64,000 bases of DNA, from contig OZ253505.1 of assembly GCA_965262255.1 (NCBI GenBank), forward strand, positions 1,984,001 to 2,048,000, written 5' to 3'. Positions 27,479 to 36,176 of this stretch are shown in pieces. The notes under the pieces were generated by a model. It had not been told where the DNA came from. It searched no databases and worked only from the letters and a program-made list of their open reading frames with translations. The position numbers were made by a program, and so were the translations under genes. The DNA comes from JANQQC01 sp965262255 (lineage in GTDB: Bacteria > Pseudomonadota > Alphaproteobacteria > Caulobacterales > Hyphomonadaceae). Numbering within the stretch: the first letter of the stretch is position 1; each line of letters starts with the position of its first letter.

Positions 27479-30251
27479 TTTCAAACTCCTCATCATCATT
27501 GAATTCTAGTTCAAGCTGGTTTCTTTTAAATACCGTATTCACTTCGTATGTCTTAGGCTGTGATGGCACAGAAGTAGTCGGCATTAAAAAACTAAGTGAA
27601 ACGATAGTATTTTTAGATAGTACAAAGTCTTTTAATTCTTTACCAAGTTCTTGAGCATCAAAAAAATGAACTAATAACAATGGATTTTGACGTTTTGAAC
27701 AGTAGAATCTTTCTGATCTTTTATTAATTTTTTGTTCTTGTTCTTTGACAGAATCTCGCTGAGATTTTGAAAGGAGAAGTTGCGGGTCAGATAAGGGGTC
27801 AATTAATCTAGTTCCTCTCCCACTTCCGGAGAGAGAAAACGCTGAGGTTCCATAAATTTCTCGTACTTCACCAGTATTACGAGTTCGTATTGGAAGGACA
27901 TCATGCTTTGTAGCTATATCAACGTTCCGAAAAGTAACTTGGTCCACTTTATTATCTTTTCCGCGTCGTAATGGTACTACCACGTCCCACTTCTGAAGTT
28001 CTAAATTCATTCTATGTAAACAATAATCAATAAACAGAGAACTTCTACCGTCAACAAATCCTAGCGACGGATGTGATGGGTGAAACCGAAACGATTGCAC
28101 GAACTCTATTAATTCATTTCCGTTTACCGACAACCATACAAGATGTTGCTCGGCATCTTTCCTCTGAATATCGTCTTCAAAATTAGATGGTCGTGCAGGA
28201 GAACCTAACATTTGTAGGTAGTTAATTGCCTTCTCCATATTTTTGCTATTGGTTTCAACATTATTTATAAGAGTGTTTCCCTCGATAATTCGACCGCCGA
28301 AATCTTGTGCAAGTTGTACTCTTGTTGCCGATCTCATTTTGTTTGCTGCTGTTATTCGAATTCCTATTTCACTGTGTCGAACTTTCAGTCCAAAATCTTT
28401 AGGGGTTGCATTACTTGCCGCCATTGTTTTGACTTCTTCACGTAATTCCTCGATCGCCTCTGTTACGTACTCATAGTATTGTACTGAAGACTCAGTGATA
28501 TACAACCTACATAAATCCTCATAATCCCTACGGTACCCAAACCAACGTGCCATTTGCATTAACGTGTCAGAAGCACCAGCATTTCTTACCATGTATGTTA
28601 CACATAATCCTTCCAAGGTTAGTCCGCGCGAAAGCGCTAACCCTCCAATAACGATAACGTGTAATCCATTTTTCGAATTCCCACTGTAATCAAGAGGTTG
28701 GTTGTTCAACATGTTAACAGAACGAACTTTTACACTTCGTGAAGCCTCTGTTAATACAGTCAGAATCTTTTCGAAATCTATGCCGAGAGCATGGTATTCC
28801 TTCTGAAATATTTCTTCTAACTGCTTAATCATTAAATCTGTAATCGCCTCTTGCCCTAATCCGGCATTTACTCGTATTGCATCATCCAACTCTGTTTGAA
28901 ACTTGTACACTAAACCAAGAATCTGCTCTTGAACATCGTTAAACCGACTAACATTAATCATCATAGAGCAATGTTTATGTCCGTCTCCGCGTAAAATACG
29001 GATTGCACGAATTAGAACGAAGTTCATAATGGCCGTCTTGAGCGACTTCGGCAGTTCTTCAACAATTATTGATCTAACGTGGTCGGTTGGAATAATGTCG
29101 GGATAATCTTGAATTTGCCTCACCATCGCTGTTCTCAGGTTTCCGCCGTCTGAGAACATTCTGTCCGCACCTACGTAGTTTGATGGAGGATCGAGTGCTT
29201 TTATGAAGTGACAAGGGAATAAATCATGACCTATCATTTCATCTTCATTATCCGGGTCTATGAAAATGTTCGCAAAAGGAGTAGCCGTATATCCAACATA
29301 CGTAGATCGGCTAAATTTTGTTAAAATTCTCCGAATAGTTTCGTTTATCGCTGTGCTTCGGGTGGGATCACTATGAGTATTGATAGACGCATTATCAGCT
29401 TCATCGTCAATAAGAAGTAAAGGGTAATCTATGGTCTGACTACTAGACTGGTTAGATATCCAATCCAGTAAATTCTCTAGTATGTTCTTATTCTTTTTCG
29501 TTACGAAGATTATAGGGTCTCTTAGATTTGCAAGCGAGACACCTAAACTGTGAACAGCTTTTTTGCTAAAATCTTCGTTGCGCGTAGTTCCGAATGCCGG
29601 GTGAAGACGTTCCTTACCTCGTCTTTCATCACAAAAACTCATTACGGGCATGAGGTCGGTGTGTACAGCGTTCAGGACTGACTTCTTTCCAATGAAAGTT
29701 TCATCAATACGTTCTTGTGTTTGATCTCGGAGAGTATTACTGAGGCCGGCAAGTAATATAATTATCTTGTATCCCACGTCAGCAGCTTTACTGATCAGTG
29801 AGACGTAATTTGTGGTTTTGCCAGATTGAACGTGTCCAATGACCATGCCACGCCTTTTCCATTCATCTGGATCTTGAGGGTTGCCACAATAGTCAAGAAT
29901 TTCATCAGTCACATTGTCTAATTGTGACACAACGTTTGGCGGTAGTATATCGTCGTGCAAATAGTAGTTTCGGAGTCGATTCCAGAAAGTGAATTTTACG
30001 TCTTTGCGAACTTGCTCAAGCCAAGGCTTAAAATCTGCTACTACAGTTGCTCCTTGTTCCTGACGGACTGAAAACTGATATTCCAAATGTCTACGAATCT
30101 GTTCTAAATCGTCCTCGGGTAAACCAAAAGGGTCATCGGATAGAATTCCATTGATTGCGTCAGGGGGAATAGAGTCCTGTCGCATCAAGTCTTCTGCATA
30201 CTCTTCGCGGATCTTGCGAATGAAATAGTCTCGTTCTGCTTTTCTAATCAT
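27471..30251 (-). CDS. Z1-domain superfamily helicase/ATPase
   Basis: About 926 residues from the ATG at 30251, which overlaps the upstream stop as ATGA. Walker A is GHVQSGKTT at 139-147, the DEAD-like motif is LLLIDDEADNAS near 280, followed by STYVGYTATPFANIF near 320. The Z1 domain (about 380-620) includes IGGLALSRGLTLEGL and MARWFGYRRDYEDLCRLYI. These enzymes occur with MORC-like ATPases and DNA methyltransferases in restriction-type operons (Iyer, Abhiman and Aravind's description of MORC origins). Probably couples ATP hydrolysis to DNA remodelling by the nuclease partners. Confidence 0.93.
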   Translation of the reverse strand: MIRKAERDYFIRKIREEYAEDLMRQDSIPPDAINGILSDDPFGLPEDDLEQIRRHLEYQFSVRQEQGATVVADFKPWLEQVRKDVKFTFWNRLRNYYLHDDILPPNVVSQLDNVTDEILDYCGNPQDPDEWKRRGMVIGHVQSGKTTNYVSLISKAADVGYKIIILLAGLSNTLRDQTQERIDETFIGKKSVLNAVHTDLMPVMSFCDERRGKERLHPAFGTTRNEDFSKKAVHSLGVSLANLRDPIIFVTKKNKNILENLLDWISNQSSSQTIDYPLLLIDDEADNASINTHSDPTRSTAINETIRRILTKFSRSTYVGYTATPFANIFIDPDNEDEMIGHDLFPCHFIKALDPPSNYVGADRMFSDGGNLRTAMVRQIQDYPDIIPTDHVRSIIVEELPKSLKTAIMNFVLIRAIRILRGDGHKHCSMMINVSRFNDVQEQILGLVYKFQTELDDAIRVNAGLGQEAITDLMIKQLEEIFQKEYHALGIDFEKILTVLTEASRSVKVRSVNMLNNQPLDYSGNSKNGLHVIVIGGLALSRGLTLEGLCVTYMVRNAGASDTLMQMARWFGYRRDYEDLCRLYITESSVQYYEYVTEAIEELREEVKTMAASNATPKDFGLKVRHSEIGIRITAANKMRSATRVQLAQDFGGRIIEGNTLINNVETNSKNMEKAINYLQMLGSPARPSNFEDDIQRKDAEQHLVWLSVNGNELIEFVQSFRFHPSHPSLGFVDGRSSLFIDYCLHRMNLELQKWDVVVPLRRGKDNKVDQVTFRNVDIATKHDVLPIRTRNTGEVREIYGTSAFSLSGSGRGTRLIDPLSDPQLLLSKSQRDSVKEQEQKINKRSERFYCSKRQNPLLLVHFFDAQELGKELKDFVLSKNTIVSLSFLMPTTSVPSQPKTYEVNTVFKRNQLELEFNDDEEFENG

Positions 30252-31711
30252 AGCTGCCAGCCTTTTTTGTCGAGGTATTCTTCTACGACAGACCAATGTT
30301 TGTTGAAGGGCTCTGTTCGTTTAAGAATCTCAATAGTTCCCGCCAGATTGCCCTGTCCTTCAGCGGCCATGAGATTAGGTATCGTATGCTCTAACAGACG
30401 ATTAATCTCTTTTCGGGAGAAAGCCCCTTGGTAGATTTGATCGCGCTCGGAAGCGGCGTCGTTACTAAATTCAGACACGGGGAAGTTTTGCTCAATTAGT
30501 TGGAGAGCCGTACGAATATCGGTTGCTTCATCCGAGGCCAGTATTCTCTGTAACAAGGGATGTCTTTTGTTAATTGTGTATTTGATCTCGTTGTTTTTAG
30601 CGTACCGCGACCAAACCGAGATAGACCTACGATCATTAACGTTTCCACCTTTGCCATGGTAAACTCGTGACGATTTGGTTTTAAGCTTATCGACAATCTG
30701 CCGCAATCGTTTTTTTAAGGCACTTGGTAGTTGTGCATCACTTTTATCGACCGTTATCTTCCAAAGATCATCCATAGAATTGGGGATGTCTATACTTATA
30801 CGAGCGAGTTGAGAAAGGTCTCCGTGTCTAGCTAATCCAAACCAAGTGCCATGAATTATCAATCTGTCGTTACGGTAGACGTAAAATCCCTGATTTCGGA
30901 CGATTCCTTCGGTTCCTTGTAGCCTATCAAATTCCTGTTCGCTTAGTTTAGAGAAGTGAGGCAACACATAAGGTTGAACTACTAGGCGTTTCTTAGAAAT
31001 CGTTATCGTCTCTTTTTCACGGATTTGACACGCTGGATGTTCAGAATAGAACGGATCAAATGGTTCTAACTCAGTTCCATTGACGGAGATATTGAGTTTG
31101 CGATATTTTTTAGATTTCCCTTCAATTAGGCGATGAAAGACTAGTGCCAGCTTATCAGCCGCTATGCGAATGGTCTCGTTAAAGCTAACGTTAGTTAAAG
31201 AACTTTCCTCGGACAACCGATCGCATTTTCGCCAAATAATCTCCGTGCCATGTCCTTTGTCGAATGCTGAACTCAGCAATCGATCGGCTTGGGGGCGGGA
31301 GAAGACTCCCATTGTCCAATCATCAATATTATCTAAATCCCAGACCGCTCCACTCGAACGGTAGCCTCGAGTGGACAGAACTATGAGTTCTCTGCACTGC
31401 GAGAAGGAAGCCGACTTCAGCCCCCACCCAAATCGTCCTAGGTCATTCGCCGCTCTCTCGGATGTTGGATTTGTCGAAGCTGGACGCATGGCAACTTGGA
31501 GTTCATTCTGGCTCATTCCGTGACCATCATCACGGATAATTACTTCTGGCTCTCCCTCGTTGAACCGACATGTTATCCACACGTTTTCTGCATTCGCTTT
31601 GACGCTGTTATCTATCAAATCGGCAAGCGCTCCGGCAAGATCATAATTGCCAAAACTTCTAGCCGACATCATTAATGAAGCAGCATTCGGAGGGTTATTG
31701 ATGATTTCCAA
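30248..31711 (-). CDS. GHKL (MORC/MutL-like) ATPase of the Z1 operon
   Basis: A 487-residue protein with an N-terminal histidine-kinase-like ATP-binding fold. Bergerat motifs: ALADLIDNSVKA (N35), IRDDGHGMS (60-67) and LGRFGWGLKSASFSQ near 94-108. The arrangement is that of bacterial MORC-like ATPases encoded beside Z1 helicases. It probably closes around DNA on ATP binding. It is the first intact gene downstream of the disrupted methyltransferase and overlaps the Z1 gene. Confidence 0.9.
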   Translation of the reverse strand: MEIINNPPNAASLMMSARSFGNYDLAGALADLIDNSVKANAENVWITCRFNEGEPEVIIRDDGHGMSQNELQVAMRPASTNPTSERAANDLGRFGWGLKSASFSQCRELIVLSTRGYRSSGAVWDLDNIDDWTMGVFSRPQADRLLSSAFDKGHGTEIIWRKCDRLSEESSLTNVSFNETIRIAADKLALVFHRLIEGKSKKYRKLNISVNGTELEPFDPFYSEHPACQIREKETITISKKRLVVQPYVLPHFSKLSEQEFDRLQGTEGIVRNQGFYVYRNDRLIIHGTWFGLARHGDLSQLARISIDIPNSMDDLWKITVDKSDAQLPSALKKRLRQIVDKLKTKSSRVYHGKGGNVNDRRSISVWSRYAKNNEIKYTINKRHPLLQRILASDEATDIRTALQLIEQNFPVSEFSNDAASERDQIYQGAFSRKEINRLLEHTIPNLMAAEGQGNLAGTIEILKRTEPFNKHWSVVEEYLDKKGWQL

Positions 31712-31761
31712 CTAGAATCTCGAGTGTAAGTTATGAAAACAGTGAACTGTTGGTTTGAACT

Positions 31762-32945
31762 TTACGAATTGCGCTCAGAACTGTGGTGATGAGAAAGAAT
31801 GTGTGATTGAGTGCATTCGTTTCCAACACTTTCATCAAATTCGATAGCTGCGGAATGAGAATCTTCAACGCTAACTCTCATATCATTCTTTCGACTTGTC
31901 GTTTGGGCCTTGTATTCCTTGGAACAAAGAATGTGATTCTCCATTTCGCGCGCAATAGCTTGTACTACGGGAACTACAACAGCGTTGCCAAACTGCCTGT
32001 AAGCCTGAGTGTCAGACACTGGAATTTTGAAGTCGGAACCATCGGGGGTATCAAACCCCATAAGTCTAGAGCATTCTCGAGGTGTTAACCTGCGAGGCCT
32101 TTTGTGTTTTTGCTCTATGAGTATTTCAGAGCCATCCTTGTGATATCGAGCGGACAATGTCCTGCTGATATCGTTTCGACCGAAGACGGAATATCCGAAT
32201 CCGTTGCCAGCACTCTGATGTTTTCGCTTGTACTCTCTTAGATACTTCCAGAGATGTTCAGTGAGAGTATATTTAGGAGATGGGTTTGGCTCTAGAATAT
32301 CCCCGAGCGTTATTTTGTGGGGGGGGGTAGTCCACTTCCAAGTAACTGGTCGGAGGAGTTTGTCATAGAAAATCCGTCGTGATGCAGGAATCCAGCGATA
32401 AAAATTCGTTGCCGTTTTTGAGGCACACAATAATGCGAATCGACCACGTTATACTGTACTTTATAACCGAGATCAAGCTTTAGTACGTTGAGAATCGTCT
32501 TAAAGGTTCTACCGTTATCGTGGCTAACAAGGTTTTTAACATTCTCTAACAAGAATGCAGCAGGTCGGTGATGTTTGAGAATTCTAGCTATATTGTGGAA
32601 AGCGGTTCCTTCTGTTTGGCATAAGAATCCGTGTGGTCGACCCAACGAATTTCGTTTAGAGACTCCCGCCAATGAAAAAGGCTGGCAAGGAAAGCCTGCT
32701 GTTAGAAGGTCGTGGTTTGGTATTAGCTCTGGCTTCTCAGCAAAAGGGTTTATATCACCTACGAGATCATAGGTCTGACTCGAGGGTGTGCCAAAGTTTG
32801 CAATGTATGTTTTTTGAGCATGAACATCCCATTCGGAAGCAAAATTACAGCAACCCCCGACGGATTCGAAAGCTTTGCGAAACCCTCCGATTCCTGCATA
32901 GAGGTCAATGAATGTAAAACTGTTGCTCTTTTGACTATGTCGAAT
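31762..32945 (-). pseudogene. C5-cytosine DNA methyltransferase, out of frame (possibly phase-variable)
   Basis: Together two frames contain every key C5-MTase motif. The 5' frame (to a stop at 32310) has motif I DLYAGIGGFR, catalytic PCQ in GFPCQPFSLAG, ENV in FLLENVKNL and QKRQRIFI. The 3' frame (31762 to about 32330) has the target-recognition part, motif IX RRLTPRECSRLMGF and motif X YRQFGNAVVVPVV. They join at a run of nine G (32319-32327); 10 or 7 would restore one protein. The 5' frame also has no ATG/GTG/TTG: the best initiation is an ATT at 32945 with AGGAG eight bases upstream, or a TTG at 32950 that is in another frame. It belongs to the Z1/MORC operon. Confidence 0.85.
32319..32327. 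repeat. G9 homopolymer at the methyltransferase frame break
   Basis: Nine consecutive G (C on the coding strand) in an AT-leaning region, exactly where the methyltransferase changes frame. On the coding strand the visible length gives L-P-P-P-T-K-stop; one extra C gives L-P-P-P-H-K-I-T-L and reads on into the C-terminal half. Long G/C tracts are classic slipped-strand switches, and are also common sequencing-error sites. Confidence 0.9.
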
Positions 32946-33807
32946 TTCAAAGGCTCCTAGCTGTTTCGGCGATTCTTAGGAAGTTGTTCGTCAATTTATG
33001 AGATATTCTTCACTAAGTGGTTGATATACAAGGCGATTATGTATTTGTCTAGACATTTGCAAAATTGTCTTTTCGTTCCGATGTCTATAACTTGCCAATC
33101 CTGTTACGTTGGCACGGGCGGCGATAAAATCTCGTGGTAGTTGCTTGGGGAGGAATAATAGTGTGTGACTTGCAGGAAACTTCTGGGTATTCTAAATAGA
33201 GTTCGGAACCGTATAGAGGTGGTCTAGACAACTATATATTCGCTATATACTGTCCCATAAGTACGACCAAGTTTATGGTCATTTTGTTAAAAATGTTATG
33301 AGTGGCCGAAAGTTACTGAAAATCTTTAGCGTTGTATGCCCTGGTCTTATCCTCTCTTTAAGAATTGCTACTGCCCGTCAATATGCATCTCTAACTCGTT
33401 TTGTGATAAGGATTCTGCCTTATTCGGGCACTTACGGGTTGGTCATATTGTTCAGCAACAATTTTAATGTTAAAGTCTTTAGGGCGACGATGCCAATCCA
33501 ATTTGCTTGAATAATTTTAGTTTGACGCTCGCAGTGTTTTTCGAGTACGTCAAATATCTCGAATGATTCGACTACCCACACAGTTCTGTTTCTACGACTC
33601 CCGCCCAGTAAAAAGAATTCTGAGAATGGTTTGATAATCTGATTTGAGTCCTCGCTGTAAAAAGCCTCATGAAGAGCGATGCGACCTCTTTAACGTCGCA
33701 ATCCGATCAGTTGGAGTTAGAATGTACTTTCAGTAGCTGCGCCAACGAAAAAGACGATCGTCGTTTGTCGTTGCAATATCGAAATGCTGTTAAATCGCAC
33801 CAATGAT

Positions 33808-33939
33808 TGAACCCCATCATTGTCAACAATAGTTGAATCTTTAGTTAGAATTTGCTTGACAGAATTGATATTTGACATTAATCAGACTCATGTAGGCTCC
33901 GGGGACGCCCTCTGCTCAAAGTACGCGTCCGGAGCCGCC
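33808..33939 (+). repeat. Island repeat copy 1: TTGACA box plus GC-rich hairpin
   Basis: About 132 bp. It contains TTGACA, 17 bases, then TAATCA (promoter-like spacing), then a hairpin at 33,895-33,936: arms GGCTCCGG...CGC and GCGTCCGGAGCC around TCTGCTCAAAG. It aligns along its full length with 38,031-38,162. The fourth stem pair is T-A here and C-G in the other copy, a compensatory change. No T-run follows, so it is not a typical terminator. Confidence 0.85.
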
Positions 33940-34486
33940 TAACGAAAGGTTGAAGGATAGTTTTGGCGACAATGTTCGACACCTTTTTAGGCTTCTTCCT
34001 GCTAAATATTAGCTTGCTAGAGCCGAAGAAGTTTAAAAAAAGCATGCTGGTGAGCTAAAAATGTCGATATAACTTAAAGGTCTATTCAGAGGTCTTAAAG
34101 ATTCTGCCAAAACTTTCTGGTAAAAGTTTACAGCGTTGATGTGCTTCTAGTGGACCGGGCTTACTGTTTAGAATGTGTTCGCGATCCCGTTCGTAGCCTA
34201 AACGTTAAAAGCAAAATCGGGTTGATCCACTTGTAAATAGAACTTTGAATGCTTCGAATAGGACATTTTTCGCTACGGAATTATTCGGAAAGGGTCGCAA
34301 GTTGCATACTCGCAGTTTTCTTCTGATTCACTTGCAGTTCAACTCATTTTAGAAGGTTTTGTGAGACAATTAGATTGTCGGACCGGCCAAATTAGACTTA
34401 GTAGATCGCGCAGATTTCGAGGGTGTAGAACATTGCTTTAGTACTATTTGACTTCAATCAAAAACATCGTCATTGGAAAAGTTTTT

Positions 34487-34545
34487 CTTGACATAGTAGT
34501 TTCGGGACATAAAATCTCGTTATGTAGGCCTCGGGGTCGCCCGCT
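34487..34545 (+). repeat. Island repeat, partial copy 2
   Basis: TTGACA, 17 bases ending GGGACAT, then AAAATC, followed by TGTAGGCCTCGGGGTCGCC. This matches the promoter-like box and left hairpin arm of copies 1 and 3. The loop and right arm are missing, so it cannot form the hairpin. Confidence 0.7.
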
Positions 34546-34729
34546 TAATCCCACCTTGATTACTCAACTGTGATCTTATATTTACTATTTTACAATTCAA
34601 CTAACCAATCGTATGCCTTTCTAATCGTAATGTTGCATGTTCTTTTGGATACATCCTCAAGATTGCGGGAGTGAACACGTAACGATTCCATCATATTGTG
34701 ACGTAACATCTATTTTGGCAAGAAGATTC

Positions 34730-35281
34730 CTAGAGACCCAAAACATTTTGTATAGACATTGTTCTAAGTCGAGAATATACTTGGGAAGTCAAACGCGCAT
34801 CTATCAACGCACCATGTTTGTCGCGAGTTGCCAATGAGATACCGAAACGATTGCATAAGTGGTCGAGCGAATACTGCCTCAATTCTAGTTTAGATCTTGC
34901 TAGTTCTAAACTGCAAATCCATTGTTCTTCTGGAATCATAGGTCGGTATGCCTGATAAAGTTCGAAATTGACAAAATCTCGATCAAATTCAGCATTGTGC
35001 GCAACTATCTTTGAATCTCCGATGAACGCGAGCAAGTCGTCGACAATCCGTGAGAATTTTGGTTTTCCGACTAAATCTTGATCCCTGAGGCCGGTTAGTT
35101 TGGTGATTTTGGGGGATAAACTAATCTTCCCCGGATTTATAACGTGATGAAAATATTCTTCTGTCGGTTTATAGTTTACTACTTCTACCACCCCAATCTC
35201 TATGATTCGATTTTCCATACTCGGCTTTAACCCTGACGTTTCGACATCAAGAACAACTTCGCGAACAGTTTCTAGTGACAT
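34730..35281 (-). CDS. DnaQ-like 3'-5' exonuclease (DEDDh)
   Basis: About 183 residues from the ATG at 35281. The exonuclease motifs are complete: Exo I VVLDVETSGL (D and E), Exo II VAHNAEFDRDFVN (D) and Exo III HGALIDARLT (H and D), giving the DEDDh site. It resembles the proofreading subunit or the exonuclease domain of DinG/PolC, but is stand-alone and lies in a defence island, so the replicative epsilon role is unlikely. It is divergent from the NERD-helicase gene, with 895 bp between; both are bracketed by the island hairpin repeats. Confidence 0.85.
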   Translation of the reverse strand: MSLETVREVVLDVETSGLKPSMENRIIEIGVVEVVNYKPTEEYFHHVINPGKISLSPKITKLTGLRDQDLVGKPKFSRIVDDLLAFIGDSKIVAHNAEFDRDFVNFELYQAYRPMIPEEQWICSLELARSKLELRQYSLDHLCNRFGISLATRDKHGALIDARLTSQVYSRLRTMSIQNVLGL

Positions 35282-36176
35282 GATTGTTCTTCCAATACTC
35301 ACCTGCGGTGTGAAGGTTACCTTTCCGAGAATAATGTAACAGCGGAATTCTAAACCAATCTGCGCAAGATAGCATTAGTGTCAAATGTTGTTATCTCTCA
35401 ATCTAGTACTCAATCATTATATCTGAAAACCAAATCAGTAAAAAACAGTGAAACAGAATGAGACTGTTCTGATAGTTCGTCATGGGGGTGTCCTATAGAA
35501 TCATACCAAATTGACTATTCATTAGCCGAAGTTTGCTACTACAGTTCGATGAAACCTCTAGAATCCTGCGTTGGATTTTGTTGTTGCGCAACTACTTCAG
35601 GATAACATTAGAATCGGTGAGTTGGTTTAAATTTATGAAAATGACAAGACTAATGGGGATTTGAAGCCATAAATGGAATCAACGGATGTCAAGGCACTGT
35701 TTGAAGTTGGAAATGGGTAAATGAAAAGTGCCGAAGACACGCCAGCATTGAAGGTAATTCAATAGCACTCGGAATGTGATCTGGCGGACACATTTCCTCT
35801 TTTTGTGTCAAGCGATGTCTCCCGAGATGCTTAGAGAAAACGTTTAGGATTTGATGTTAAATGCAAAGATACTCGTACAGGAGCAGAATTGTCGCTAAAT
35901 TGCCGGTTCAATGTTCAGTCTGATTTCCTTCAGTATCGCATAGAGCTAGCCTCTTCGTTGAATACTCTAATAGCTCGAAGAGGTTCCGACAGACTGGATA
36001 AGTTGACTAGTGGGGTATTATGGAACGTGTGGACGACACAATATCGCTTGGTTAGCCGAGCAATGCGAGTGTGCAGTCGCACGATCGAATCTGAACTTTT
36101 CAACTCCGTTAGTTGTATGATTGTAGTATGGCAAATCGAATCCTGAACATTCTCAAACCAAAACGAGGGTAACGGC
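35282..36176. other. Geneless divergent spacer
   Basis: 895 bp between the exonuclease and the NERD-helicase genes. Short frames here lack ribosome sites and recognisable families. It should contain the divergent promoters. A small palindrome GTTGCGCAAC occurs near 35,585. Nothing else can be named. Confidence 0.5.

Larger units (their letters stand above)
32976..34729. other. Geneless 1.75-kb spacer with hairpin repeats
   Basis: No reading frame here shows family similarity or a convincing ribosome site. It carries one full and one partial copy of a promoter-plus-hairpin repeat (33,808-33,939 and 34,487-34,545). The remainder looks like neutral or decayed DNA. Upstream of the methyltransferase it should also hold that operon's promoter. 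Confidence 0.6.

Noticed and set aside
31762..32945. C5-methyltransferase as the missing DISARM drmMII
   Set aside because: It is adjacent to and co-oriented with the MORC/Z1 genes, 15 kb and a Zorya operon away from drmD; it fits the Z1 system.
32759..32950. 63-codon minus-strand frame from the TTG at 32950 as a separate gene
   Set aside because: It overlaps the methyltransferase N-terminus in another frame and has no family similarity; at most its TTG is the true start before a frameshift.
33298..33510. 70-codon plus-strand frame in the 1.75-kb spacer
   Set aside because: No ribosome site, no family similarity and atypical composition; likely chance.
33895..33936. GC-rich hairpin as a Rho-independent terminator
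   Set aside because: No T-run follows, and a promoter-like box precedes it in all copies; the covarying stem suggests another structured element.
34730..35281. DnaQ-like gene as the replicative polymerase epsilon subunit
   Set aside because: It lies within the defence island between repeats, lacks the usual dnaQ neighbours and is shorter than typical epsilon.
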